From NCBI GenBank assembly GCA_016872715.1, contig VGZD01000041.1, positions 1 through 32,152 on the forward strand: 32,152 nucleotides of DNA. The letters run 5' to 3'. A program made the position numbers and the translations under genes. Below are positions 1 to 8,300 of the stretch, one piece after another (position 1 is the first letter of the stretch; each line of letters opens with the position of its first letter). The notes beneath the pieces are model-generated. The model was not told where the DNA came from. It made no database searches and saw only the letters and a list, made by a program, of their open reading frames with translations. The stretch comes from Planctomycetota bacterium. Its GTDB lineage: Bacteria > Planctomycetota > UBA1135 > GCA-002686595.

Positions 1-53
1 AGGCAGGCCTGCACGTGCGTCACGGCCTTGCGGCGGCGTGCCGGGCTCAGAAG
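1..53 (-). CDS. IS3-family transposase OrfB, N-terminal fragment (runs off the window)
   Basis: In the -1 frame relative to orfA, the minus strand reads LLSPARRRKAVTHVQAC from position 53 to the window edge. SPARRR-AV is the customary beginning of IS3 OrfB, the DDE integrase subunit that cuts and joins the element's ends. No independent start codon is needed if it is made by -1 slippage from orfA. The DDE residues lie outside the window, so I cannot tell whether the copy is intact. Confidence 0.75.
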
Positions 54-325
54 TTTCCCTGGGACACCTCGCGCAGAATCGCGATGTCCAGGGCCTGATC
101 CGCCACCAGCTTCTTCAGCCGGCCGTTGTCCTTCTCCAGGTCTTTCAGCCGACGCGCCTGGTCGAGCTTCAGGCCGCCGTACTCCTTGCGCCAGCGGTAG
201 TACGTCTGCTCCGTCACCTCGATCTTCTTGCAGGCAGCACCGACCGGCTGTCCCTGCGCCAAAACGATCTCCGCCTCACGTAGCTTCTGGATGATTTGTT
301 CTGCAGTGTGCTTCTTACGTCCCAA
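47..325 (-). CDS. IS3-family transposase OrfA (helix-turn-helix protein)
   Basis: This 92-residue protein has the usual IS3 OrfA layout. An N-terminal helix-turn-helix begins with KKHTAEQIIQKLREAE and contains the recognition-helix stretch TEQTYYRWRKEYGG (around residues 38-51). A leucine-zipper-like helix (LKDLEKDNGRLKKLVADQ) follows. In the family it binds the element's ends and, fused to OrfB by frameshifting, forms the transposase. The start is TTG at 325, with GGAGG (minus strand of 333-337) six bases upstream; no ATG lies in frame nearby. The C-terminus EVSQGNF is typical of the group in which orfB overlaps orfA in the -1 frame. Confidence 0.9.
   Translation of the reverse strand: MGRKKHTAEQIIQKLREAEIVLAQGQPVGAACKKIEVTEQTYYRWRKEYGGLKLDQARRLKDLEKDNGRLKKLVADQALDIAILREVSQGNF
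53..59 (-). promoter_or_regulatory. Putative -1 programmed frameshift heptamer of the IS3 element
   Basis: The minus strand reads G GGA AAC in the orfA frame, matching the X XXY YYZ slippery pattern, two codons before the orfA stop TGA (47-49). Slipping back one base continues directly into the orfB frame as CTT CTG AGC. This gives the OrfAB fusion known to be the IS3 transposase. A downstream stimulatory structure cannot be judged because the sequence ends. Confidence 0.6.
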
Positions 326-528
326 TTGGGGCCTCCTGAGTCCGGGATCCTAACGTTGTGGGTGGATCCGGAACTCGACGCGGCGCACAGTCGGCCGGTG
401 AGCGACGCCTCGTGCCCGGCCGACACGTCGTCGTCGATGGCAACGTGCGCAAGCGGCAGGCTGTCAGCACGATCTGGGCTGCTTTCACTAGCTCCTTCGG
501 AGCGGCTGCATGCGCCGTGGATTCCGCG

Positions 529-1788
529 CTAGTTGATGCGCGCTCGTCCCGCGGCCACGTCCGCGCGGTACTCGTCGAGCACCCGGCGGAACAGCGCTAC
601 GTCCGCATCGAACGACTCGGGCAGGAGCGGACCGAACGAGAATCGGAACCAGTCGAGATACGGCGACACGTAGGCCGGGTCCTTGCTGTGCGGCCGCGCC
701 ATGTCGCAGTCGCGCCCCTCGAGGATGGCGGCGCCGTGCTTGAACAGGCGGCGGTTGAGCTCGCCCGCGTTCAGTCCGGCGGGCAGCTTGAGCCAGTGGT
801 AGAAGCCGCCGTCGCCTGTGAATACGCCCAGACCCATGTCGCGGAAGGCGGCGCCGAAGCGTGCGCGTTGGCGGCCGTAGTGACGCTCGATCGCCTCGCG
901 CGCGCGGGCCACGCGCGTGGGCTCCAGCAGTTCGACTGCGTAGAGCTGGGAGGGGTGGCTCACGCCGCCCATGCCGAAGCTCGAGTAGTTCGAGAGCGTC
1001 TCGATGTTGCGCTTCGACGCGATGATCCAACCGATGCGGATGCCGGGGCACTGCAGGCCCTTGGTGCAGGCGCCGGCGAGAAACACGTTGCTATCGTCGA
1101 GATTCCTCACGTAGCGGATGCCGCTGACGCCCCGCGAGTGGTGGAACATCTCGTAGGCCTCGTCGAGCAGGATGCCGTTGCCGGGCCGCTCGGCGAGCGC
1201 GATCAACTCCTCGAGCTCCGCGCCCGCGCGCGTGTGCCCGGTCGGATTGCCCGGGTTGCTGATGATCGGGAGCAGGTGCGTCTTGTGGTTCAGCCCGCCG
1301 CGGTCGAAGTAGGCCGCGTTCGGCGGGTGGAAGCCGTTCTCCTCACTGAAGGGCACGACGCGCCACGACGTGTTCGTCTGCGTCAGGATGTCGAGGTACG
1401 CCGGCCACTCCGCGTTGCCGATGCGCACCTCGACGTGCTGCTTGAGGAACGCCAACACCGTGTAGATGCCCGGCCTTCCGCCGGCGAAGACCATCACATT
1501 CTCGGGCGCGATGCTCGAACCGTAGAAACCGTTGTAGTGGGCGCAGATCGCATCGCGCAGCGCCGGGTGGCCCCAGGCTTTCGGGTAGAGCCGGTCATCC
1601 GGCGTGACGGCGACCTTTTCCGGCAGCGGCGGCCCGCCCTCGAGCTGCGTCGTCAGCGGGAAGCCCTGCGACCACGGGTGTGTCCCAGGCGTGCCCATGA
1701 ACCGGCCGAAGCTCGCCTTGAAGGCGTACAGGGTCTCGTAGATGCCCATCGGGGGGCAGTCGTCGGAGAGGAAAGAGTCGCGTTGCAT
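529..1788 (-). CDS. Class I/II PLP-dependent aminotransferase
   Basis: This is a fold-type I aminotransferase of 419 residues from the start chosen here (ATG at 1788, beginning MQRDSF). The open frame extends upstream to 1962, but that extension is Arg/Ser-rich and unlike protein. Visible hallmarks are SNPGNPTG (178-184), the cofactor Asp209 in LLDEAYE, Lys243 in ACTKGLQCPGIRIGW as the probable Schiff-base lysine, and Arg251 in the same motif binding phosphate. The Asn-Pro-Gly-Asn-Pro-Thr-Gly and Lys/Arg spacing is complete, so the enzyme should be active and cytosolic. The substrate amino acid cannot be read from sequence. It stands alone between the insertion sequence and a long gene-free stretch, so context gives no pathway. 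Confidence 0.88.
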   Translation of the reverse strand: MQRDSFLSDDCPPMGIYETLYAFKASFGRFMGTPGTHPWSQGFPLTTQLEGGPPLPEKVAVTPDDRLYPKAWGHPALRDAICAHYNGFYGSSIAPENVMVFAGGRPGIYTVLAFLKQHVEVRIGNAEWPAYLDILTQTNTSWRVVPFSEENGFHPPNAAYFDRGGLNHKTHLLPIISNPGNPTGHTRAGAELEELIALAERPGNGILLDEAYEMFHHSRGVSGIRYVRNLDDSNVFLAGACTKGLQCPGIRIGWIIASKRNIETLSNYSSFGMGGVSHPSQLYAVELLEPTRVARAREAIERHYGRQRARFGAAFRDMGLGVFTGDGGFYHWLKLPAGLNAGELNRRLFKHGAAILEGRDCDMARPHSKDPAYVSPYLDWFRFSFGPLLPESFDADVALFRRVLDEYRADVAAGRARIN

Positions 1789-2595
1789 GGCGTGGGACGA
1801 TCGCAGTGGCTGAGTCGGGTGCTCGTACGGGCGGCCGAGCGTAGCCGCAAACTCCGATGGCCGCGATCTCGAGCACACCGGTTGAGAGCCCGGCGTCGGG
1901 GTCATGGCGCGTCGACGCTTGACCTTGGAGCGGCGCGAACGGTTGACAAGTGTTGACGGCACGCTGAAAAGGGACCGTCTGAACAGCGCTGGAAAAGGCC
2001 CTCGCGGTGGGGCGGCGAGCGCCGGCTCTCACGCGGTTCGAGTCGTGCTGGGCGCGCGGGGCGAACTCGCCGGCGCGGGTCATGGGGGCTCGGTCGGGTG
2101 GCCGAGGCCGGAGAGGACCTTGGGCGCGACGATGGAGTCGCTCACGCATGCGATGAGGCGGTAAGCGTGCTCGCACCCAAACTCGGAACGTCAGCCGTGA
2201 AACATCGCGCCGTGTAACGAAGTGAATCTTTCGTTGACGCAGCCAGCGACGTGACGGTGGGGCCGTTCGTGGTCGACACACTCAACAGTCATGTGACGCC
2301 GAGCACCTCGCCCCGAGCCTCGAACCATGCTCCCAAGCGGCCTCCTCGATCCGCGGAGGCCGCGCGCGTTGAGGACGCAGGGGCGGGAGCGGTCCGCTCG
2401 CGCGGTGACGTCGGCTCGGGAGTCGGATGGCGAAGGGACTGGATCGAGGAGCGATCGAAGGAGATGGTGGCGCTCCGTGGTCGCCCGAGGTGCGGCCAGC
2501 GCGGCATGAGTGGCGGGGCGACTGGGAAAATCGCAACCGCACGCTAGATTCTGAGACCGTTCGCTTCCCCAGACACTCGCCTCGAGACGCCCTTC
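1789..2595. other. Gene-free interval (~800 bp)
   Basis: I see no convincing gene, tRNA or repeat here. Several short open frames exist on both strands, but they give Arg/Ala/Gly-rich translations without domains or good ribosome-binding sites, as expected from chance in GC-rich DNA. The interval must hold the promoter of the minus-strand aminotransferase and probably that of the plus-strand rhodanese gene. No -35/-10 pair is clear enough to place. Confidence 0.4.
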
Positions 2596-3132
2596 GTGAC
2601 CCAGACCATCCAGATCGAGCCTTCGATGACCATGGAGCAGATCCTCAAGGCTGCTCCGTCCGCCCAACGCGCTCTGTTTCAGCGCTATCACATCGGAGGG
2701 TGCTCGTCGTGCGGCTTTCAGCCGACGGACACGCTCGCGCAGGTCTGCAAGGACCACAACATCCTCGATGTGCCGGAGGTGGTCCGCACGATCCAGCTGT
2801 CCGAGGACGTCGATCGCAGGGTTCAGATCGGCGCCACGGAGATCAAGCGCTGGCTCGACGAGAAGCGCGACTTCTCGCTCATCGACGTGCGCACGCCCGA
2901 TGAACTCGCGATCGCGAAGCTCGCGGCCGCCGAGCCGCTCGACTACCAGAACCCCGGCAAGTACATGAGCCTGCCGAAGGACCGCACGATCGTGTTCATG
3001 TGCCGCAGCGGCATGCGCTCGCTCGATGTCGCGGCCTACTTCATCGGCCACGGCTTCACCAACGTGCACTCGATGACCGGCGGCATCCTCGCTTGGAGCG
3101 CACAGGTCGACCCCAGCGTGCCGCGCTACTAG
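2596..3132 (+). CDS. DUF1858-like redox domain fused to rhodanese domain
   Basis: This 178-residue cytosolic protein has two parts. Residues ~8-62 resemble the DUF1858/ScdA-N-like domain found beside iron-sulfur and redox proteins: M-EQILK-AP-A---LF-RY-IGGCSSCGF, with Cys36 and Cys39 forming CxxC. Residues ~75-175 are a rhodanese domain with LIDVRTPDE, the catalytic Cys136 in the loop MCRSGMRS, and the closing SMTGGILAW. Rhodaneses carry persulfide sulfur on that cysteine; pairing with a CxxC domain suggests handling of sulfur or a redox partner, which is inference. The start is GTG at 2596 without a clear Shine-Dalgarno; ATG codons a few residues in (MTMEQ) are alternatives. It is the only plus-strand gene in this stretch. 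Confidence 0.88.
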   Translation: MTQTIQIEPSMTMEQILKAAPSAQRALFQRYHIGGCSSCGFQPTDTLAQVCKDHNILDVPEVVRTIQLSEDVDRRVQIGATEIKRWLDEKRDFSLIDVRTPDELAIAKLAAAEPLDYQNPGKYMSLPKDRTIVFMCRSGMRSLDVAAYFIGHGFTNVHSMTGGILAWSAQVDPSVPRY

Positions 3133-3160
3133 CGCGCGGGTGTCGGCCGCCGCGGAGGAG

Positions 3161-3664
3161 CTAGCGGGGCGCGGGCTGCGTGACCACGAGGTGGCCTGCG
3201 CCGACTTCGATCTCGATCTGACGCCAGCCGTCCCCAAAGCGCGCGAACAGCTTGCCGCCGTCCTTCACGAGGCCGCGTTCGTCGAGCGTGAGCGCGGCAT
3301 CGGGGCCTAGCTCGACGCGCTCGAACGTCAGGCCTTCGAACACGCCGTCGCGCTCGAAGCTGCGCGCGATCGTGTGTTGGTCGCCGAGGGCGCACAGCGG
3401 CCGACCCTCGAGGTCGACGGCCTGCCAGCCATCGCTCGAGAAGCGCAGGAGGGCGGGCGCGTGGGCGAAGGCGGCGCGATTCTGCAGGGCGCGCACGTCG
3501 CGGTCGAGCAGCCGCACGAGCGCTTCGAGCGTGACGTCGGGGCTGCGGAAGTAGGCTGGGATCGCGACCATCGCCATCGCCGCGACGAGCGCGAGCGAGA
3601 TCAGGATCGTGAGCAGCGAGACGCCGCGGCGCGAAAATCGCAGGGAAGGCGAACGCGAGCGCAT
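3161..3664 (-). CDS. Type II secretion/type IV pilin-like pseudopilin (orphan)
   Basis: This 167-residue protein starts with a class III prepilin signal: a basic leader ending RRG, then V-S-L-L-T-I-L and a ~22-residue hydrophobic helix (LISLALVAAMAMVAIPAYF). Prepilin peptidase should cut after Gly14. The remainder is a mostly beta globular region whose length suits GspH/FimT-type minor pseudopilins. Position +5 of the mature protein, normally Glu, is Thr19. In the family that Glu docks each subunit to the previous one, and its absence is tolerated mainly in tip or minor subunits. No other secretion or pilus gene is in the window, so its machinery must be elsewhere. The ATG at 3664 is the natural start. 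Confidence 0.75.
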   Translation of the reverse strand: MRSRSPSLRFSRRGVSLLTILISLALVAAMAMVAIPAYFRSPDVTLEALVRLLDRDVRALQNRAAFAHAPALLRFSSDGWQAVDLEGRPLCALGDQHTIARSFERDGVFEGLTFERVELGPDAALTLDERGLVKDGGKLFARFGDGWRQIEIEVGAGHLVVTQPAPR

Positions 3665-3745
3665 GGTCGAGGGGAGCTTATCGGATCCCGCGGCGCCGCG
3701 GCTGGAGGTCGTCGGACGAGGTGCGGGCCAGAGGGCCGCCGCGAG

Positions 3746-4393
3746 TCAACTCAGGCCCCAGCTCTTGAGGCGCTGGTAGACCTTGGCGCGGGAAATGCCG
3801 AGCAGGTCGGCCGTGCGGCGCTTGTCGTTTCCCGTGGCTTCGAGCGCGTGCAAGATCGCCTCGCGCTCGAGGTCTTCGAGCTTGCGCACGGGGCGCGGAG
3901 CGTCGGGGTCCGTGGACGCGCTCGCCAGCCGCTCACAGCGCGCTCGCAGTTCCTCGAGGCGCTGCGTGACGCGCACGGCGATGCCGACCTGCGACGCGAG
4001 TTGGCCTGCGCGGCGCACGGAGCGCTCGTCGAACGGCGTCCTGCCGCGCGAGCGTTCGAGCACGATCGCGCCGCGCTGGTCCTCGACGGATGCGAAGGGT
4101 GCGCACAGGATCGAGCGACCGCTGGCCGCGTCCGTCTCGCCCCACGCTTGCGCGCGGCCGAGCGCGCGCAGCGCGTGGGGCGCGTCGTGCGCGACGTCCT
4201 CGCGCGTCATGCCGCCGTGCGCACTCGCGAGGGCGCCGTCGAGGTCGAGCCCATCGACGCGCAGCAGCACGACGAACCCGCGCTCGGCTGAGCACAGCGA
4301 CGCGGCATCGCGCGCGATGAGCGCGAGCAGGGTCGGCAGCTCGTCCTGCACGAAGAGCCCTTCGTGCAAGGCCAGAGGTTCGGATGCATCCAT
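3746..4393 (-). CDS. GAF-domain regulator with C-terminal Fis-type helix-turn-helix
   Basis: From ATG 4393 (MDASEP) the protein has 215 residues. Residues ~10-150 look like a GAF sensor domain: a leading helix LPTLLALIARDAASLCSAERG, a strand FVVLLRVDG, and a later SILCAPFAS / RGAIVLER pair. The last ~42 residues are a Fis-family DNA-binding helix-turn-helix (LEREAILHALEATGNDKRRTADLLGI and SRAKVYQRLKSWGL), as at the C-terminus of NtrC-type activators. There is no AAA+ sigma54 domain between them, so it is a short regulator rather than an enhancer-binding ATPase. ATG at 4435 is another possible start; the longer frame to 4561 looks non-coding. Ligand and targets are unknown. Confidence 0.8.
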   Translation of the reverse strand: MDASEPLALHEGLFVQDELPTLLALIARDAASLCSAERGFVVLLRVDGLDLDGALASAHGGMTREDVAHDAPHALRALGRAQAWGETDAASGRSILCAPFASVEDQRGAIVLERSRGRTPFDERSVRRAGQLASQVGIAVRVTQRLEELRARCERLASASTDPDAPRPVRKLEDLEREAILHALEATGNDKRRTADLLGISRAKVYQRLKSWGLS

Positions 4394-4539
4394 CGAGGTT
4401 GGGAGGCTTGCGCGAGCACAGTTCGGCGGTCCCATCCTTGCACGTGTGTCGGGAAGCACCCGTGCAGAGCTCCTGAAGGGTAGCGTCTGCTGGCGCGGTT
4501 TCGCGAGCGAGAACGCGAGGGATGCGCCTCCGCTCAGCG

Positions 4540-4557
4540 TGTCGCAGGTGTGCGACA
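4540..4557. promoter_or_regulatory. Perfect 7-bp dyad (TGTCGCA-N4-TGCGACA) in the gap upstream of the GAF-Fis gene
   Basis: The two 7-base arms are exact inverted complements separated by GGTG. The site sits in the 315-bp non-coding interval 4394-4708, about 150 bp upstream of the GAF-Fis start and 150 bp after the mntP stop. It could be an operator for a dimeric regulator (Fis-type proteins bind dyads) or a short hairpin ending mntP transcription. It lacks a T-run on the minus strand. I see nothing else in the interval. Confidence 0.3.
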
Positions 4558-4708
4558 TCACGCCCTGTATCGCCGTGTTGCTCGACGTCCGCGGGCTCTC
4601 CGTCGGGGTTCCCTACGCTCATCGACGCAGTTGGAGACGCCCGTGCTCACGATCCGTGCCGATCCGTCTCGTTTTCAGACGGAATCGAGGGGGCTTGGAT
4701 GGACGGAG

Positions 4709-5287
4709 TTAGGCCGCGGGAGACGCGGCGAGCAGGTGCTCGAGCAGGATGTAGATGCCCAGAGCGATGAGCACGAGTCCCGCGCTCCAGCGCGCGGCGC
4801 GCTCCGCGCGCGCTCCGAGCGCGCTGCCACTCGCAAAGCAAGCGGCGGCGCCGAGCGCCGTGAGCGTGAAGGTGCAGGCGAGGGGTAGGCCGAGCCCGCC
4901 TTCGCCGAGCGACATGCCGAAGCCCACGGCGAGCGCATCGATGCTCGTGGCGATTCCGGCGAGCACGAGCTTTGAAAAGGTCGGAATGCCGCTCTCCCGC
5001 GCCTTGCTCCGCTCGCGCTCGCGGATGGTGCGCACGCCGATCAGGGACAGCAAGCCGAACGCGATCCAATGGTCGATGTGGTGGAAGAGCGACGCGACCG
5101 GTGCGCCCACGAGCCAGCCGATCGCCAGCATTCCGGCCTGAATCAGGCCAAAAACGACGCCAACTCGCACGGCGAGGGCGAGTCGCGACCCGCCCGCCCA
5201 GACGCCGTAGGCGAGCGCCACGAGGCAGCTGTCGATGGAGAGGCCAGCGCCGACGACGAAGGCGCTCACGAATTGTGCGACCTGCAT
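4709..5287 (-). CDS. mntP: MntP-family manganese efflux pump
   Basis: This is a 192-residue, six-helix inner-membrane protein, the usual size of MntP (YebN), which exports Mn2+ to relieve metal excess. It has the family's two-fold repeat, each half with an Asp-containing helix: GLSIDSCLVALAYG (Asp19) and ATSIDALAVGFGMSLGEGG (Asp117). These match the paired acidic residues known to be needed for transport in the Escherichia coli protein. A charged cytoplasmic loop (RTIRERERSKARE) separates the halves. ATG at 5287 is chosen because the preceding frame is not protein-like. I looked for a yybP-ykoY manganese riboswitch in the 82 bp before it and saw none. The gene diverges from the cytochrome/DUF1549 operon. 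Confidence 0.85.
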   Translation of the reverse strand: MQVAQFVSAFVVGAGLSIDSCLVALAYGVWAGGSRLALAVRVGVVFGLIQAGMLAIGWLVGAPVASLFHHIDHWIAFGLLSLIGVRTIRERERSKARESGIPTFSKLVLAGIATSIDALAVGFGMSLGEGGLGLPLACTFTLTALGAAACFASGSALGARAERAARWSAGLVLIALGIYILLEHLLAASPAA

Positions 5288-5369
5288 GGGCGAAAGAGTG
5301 GCGCCTTCGGCGCGGTTTTGCCACATCGACGCCGCCCCGCGTTCCCGTGAGCGCAGTACGATCGTCCGC

Positions 5370-8300
5370 GTGACGCTGCGCACCCCGCTCGCCTGGCTGC
5401 TGCTCGCCGGACTGGCCTCCGACGCGCGCGGCGCGACCGTGCGTCGGGACGACGAGGCCTTCTTCGAGACCCGCGTGCGGCCGCTGCTTTCCGAACACTG
5501 CTTTGGCTGCCACTCCGAAGCGGCGCCCAAAGTGAAAGGCGGGCTCAAGCTCGACTCGCGAGCAGCGCTGCAGGCCGGGGGCGAATCGGGAGCAGCCGTC
5601 GTTCCCGGCGATCCGGCGGCGAGCGAGCTGATCGCGGCGCTGCGCTACGACGGCCTCGTGCAGATGCCGCCGAAGGGCAAGCTGGCAGCGGCGGACATCG
5701 CGACGCTCGAAGAGTGGGTGCGGCGCGGTGCGTACTTCCCGGACGGCGGCGCGGCCGCCTCGAACTCGGACGACGTGGTGCGGGAACGACCGTGGTCGTT
5801 CGAGCCCGTGCAACGCGCGCAAGCGCCCCAAGTGCGGGACGAGCTGTGGTGTCGCAACGACATCGACCGTTTCGTGCTCGCGCGGCTCGAAGCCGCGGGA
5901 CTCGCGCCCGCGCCCGAAGCGGACCGACGCACGCTGCTGCGGCGACTGTCGTTCGACCTCACCGGGCTTCCGCCGACCGCCGACGAGCTCGCGAGCTTCG
6001 AGGCGGATCGCTCGCCCGACGCGTGGACGAAGCAGGTCGAGCGCCTGCTCGCGTCGGCGCACTACGGCGAGCGCCATGCGCGCTACTGGCTCGATCTCGC
6101 GCGCTACTCGGACTCGAACGGGCTCGACGAGAACCTCGCGATGTCGAACGCGCACCGCTACCGCGACTGGGTCGTGCGCGCGCTGAATCAGGACCTCGCC
6201 TACGACGCGTTCCTGACCTGGCAGCTCGCGGGCGACCTGCTGCCGGAGCCCGACGACGAGGCGGCGGTGCGCGACCAGCTCGCCGCGACGGGCTTTCTGG
6301 TGCTCGGGCCGAAGATGCTCGCGGAGCAGGACAAGGAGAAACTCGTCTGCGACGTCGTGGACGAGCAGATGGACGTGGCATTTCGCACGTTCCAAGGCCT
6401 GACGATGGGCTGCGCGCGCTGTCACGATCACAAGTTCGATCCGCTTTCGCAGCGCGACTACTACGCGCTGGCGGGCATCTTCAAGAGCACGGCGACGATG
6501 GCGAACCTCGGGTTCGTGTCGCGCTGGAACGAGCGGCCGCTCGGGCGTGCGGCGGCGATCGAGGCGCGGCGAGAGCATGCGGAGAAGCTCGAAACGGCGA
6601 GGCGCGAGCTCGCAACGCTGCGCGAGCGTGCGGCGCAGGTGGCGTCGCGCTCGGCCTTTGCCGCGCTCTCGTCGTACATGCTCGTGGGCACGCGCGCGGC
6701 TTGGCGCGTGTCGCTCCTCGAGGCCGAGGAGCAGAGCCGCGGCAACTTGATCCGCGATGCGAGCCACTACGGATCGGCCGAAGTTGCCATCGCGCGCTCG
6801 GGCACGGGCGGCGTGCAGTTCGCCGAGTACGACCTCGCCTTCGCGCGGCCGACGCGAGCGCGCCTCGAGGTGCGCTACGCCGCGCAGGAATCGCGGCCGA
6901 TGGTGGTCAAGCTCGATGGAAACGTGATCGCGGACCGCGCGCTCGGCGAGTCGACGGGATCATGGAAGCCCGACGGACAGCGCTGGAGCACGGTCGCGAC
7001 GTTCGACGTGCGCGCGGGGCGCAACGTGCTGCGGCTCGAGCGCGATGGACCGATGCCGCACCTCGACCAGCTGCTCGTCGTGACGGGCGAAGACGGCGCG
7101 GAGCCGCCGGCGTGGCCGCTCGTGGCGGATGTGGACGTCGCGCTCGCGCCGGAGCTCGTGCGTGCGTGGGCGGCGCATCTCTCGGGCGCGGAGCGGCGCA
7201 ACGATGCGCTGTTCGCGCTGTGGTCGCGCTTCGCGGCCTTGCCGGAGGCCGAGTTCGCGTCGCAGGCGAGCGCGCTCTCGGCGGAGCTGCGCGCGAAACG
7301 CGACGCGGGAGAGCTCGGCGCGTGGAATCCGCTCGTGCTCGGCTTGCTCGACGGGCTGCCGCCGCAGTCGCTGCGCGAGCTCGCGGGGCGCTATCAGGTG
7401 CTGTTCGCCGCCTCGGATCGTGCGTGGTCGGAGCTGAAGGCGCGGGACAAGGACGCCAAGGCGCTCGAGGACGCGGCGCTCGACGCGTTGCGCAAGATCG
7501 CGATCGGGAGCGAGGGTCCGCTGCGCCTGCTTCCGGAGCAGATCGAGTCGCTGTACACGGGCGTCGAGCGCGTGGCGATCGCTGCGAAGAGCGACGAAGC
7601 CGCACAGCTCGAGCACACGCTGCCGCCCCAGATCGAGAGCGCGCCCGCGGTGCGCGATGCGGAGCAGGTTGCGGACATGCGGCTCCTGCGCCGCGGCAGT
7701 CACCTCGATCCGGTGGGGGAGGCCCTGCCGCGCGGCGTGCCCGCCGCGCTCGCTGGCGGGAGCGCGATGGAGCCGATCCCCGCGGGTCAGAGCGGGCGCT
7801 TGCAGCTTGCGCGCTGGATGACGTCGGAGGGAAATCCGCTCACGGCGCGCGTCGCGGCCAATCGCATCTGGCAGGGACACTTCGGACGCGGGCTCGTCGC
7901 GTCGAGTTCCAACTTCGGAGTGCGCGGCGACTTGCCCACGCACCCGGAGCTGCTCGACTTTCTCGCCTCGGAACTCGTCGCGCGCGGCTGGTCGCAGAAG
8001 GCCTTGCACCGTCTGATCTGCCAGTCGGCGACCTATCGCATGGCGAGCGACGCGCGGCCCGAGGCGCTCGACAAGGACGTGCAGAACACGCTGCTCTCGC
8101 GGCAGAACCGCCGGCGGCTCGACGCCGAGTCACTGCGCGATGCCCTGCTCGCGGCGAGTGGCCAGCTCGATCTCACGCTCGGCGGAACGCTGCTGGGGAC
8201 CGGCAACGGCGACTACGTGACGAACGACCAGTCCGCGAACCGCGCGCGCTACGACGTGCCGCGGCGCTCGCTGTACCTGCCGATCATCCGCAACGCGATG

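Larger units (their letters stand above)
1..340 (-). mobile_element. IS3-family insertion sequence, truncated by the window edge
   Basis: The first ~340 bases hold the 5' part of an IS3-family element read on the minus strand: a complete orfA, a -1 frameshift signal, and the start of orfB running off the left edge. The outer boundary (5' of orfA) is not certain. I could not identify a terminal inverted repeat or target duplication because the other end is missing. A GGATCC-containing imperfect inverted repeat lies at about 342-368, just outside orfA, and may belong to the element's end. No passenger genes are visible. Confidence 0.8.

Noticed and set aside
342-368. GGATCC-centred imperfect inverted repeat at the edge of the IS3 element
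   Set aside because: It may be part of the element's terminal repeat, but without the other end it cannot be matched, so no boundary is called.
1904-2164. 86-residue plus-strand frame after the aminotransferase start
   Set aside because: Moderate GC at third positions but no ribosome-binding site, no domain, and a composition (Arg/Gly/Ala) expected by chance.
2251-2547. 98-residue plus-strand frame before the rhodanese gene
   Set aside because: Low-complexity translation without motif or ribosome-binding site; probably non-coding.
5288-5369. Possible yybP-ykoY manganese riboswitch before mntP
   Set aside because: The interval is too short for the aptamer and I do not see its conserved loop sequences.
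4647-6767. Large minus-strand frame across the 5' part of the cytochrome gene and mntP
   Set aside because: Arg/His/Val-rich antisense shadow with no domain; mntP and the cytochrome gene account for the region.
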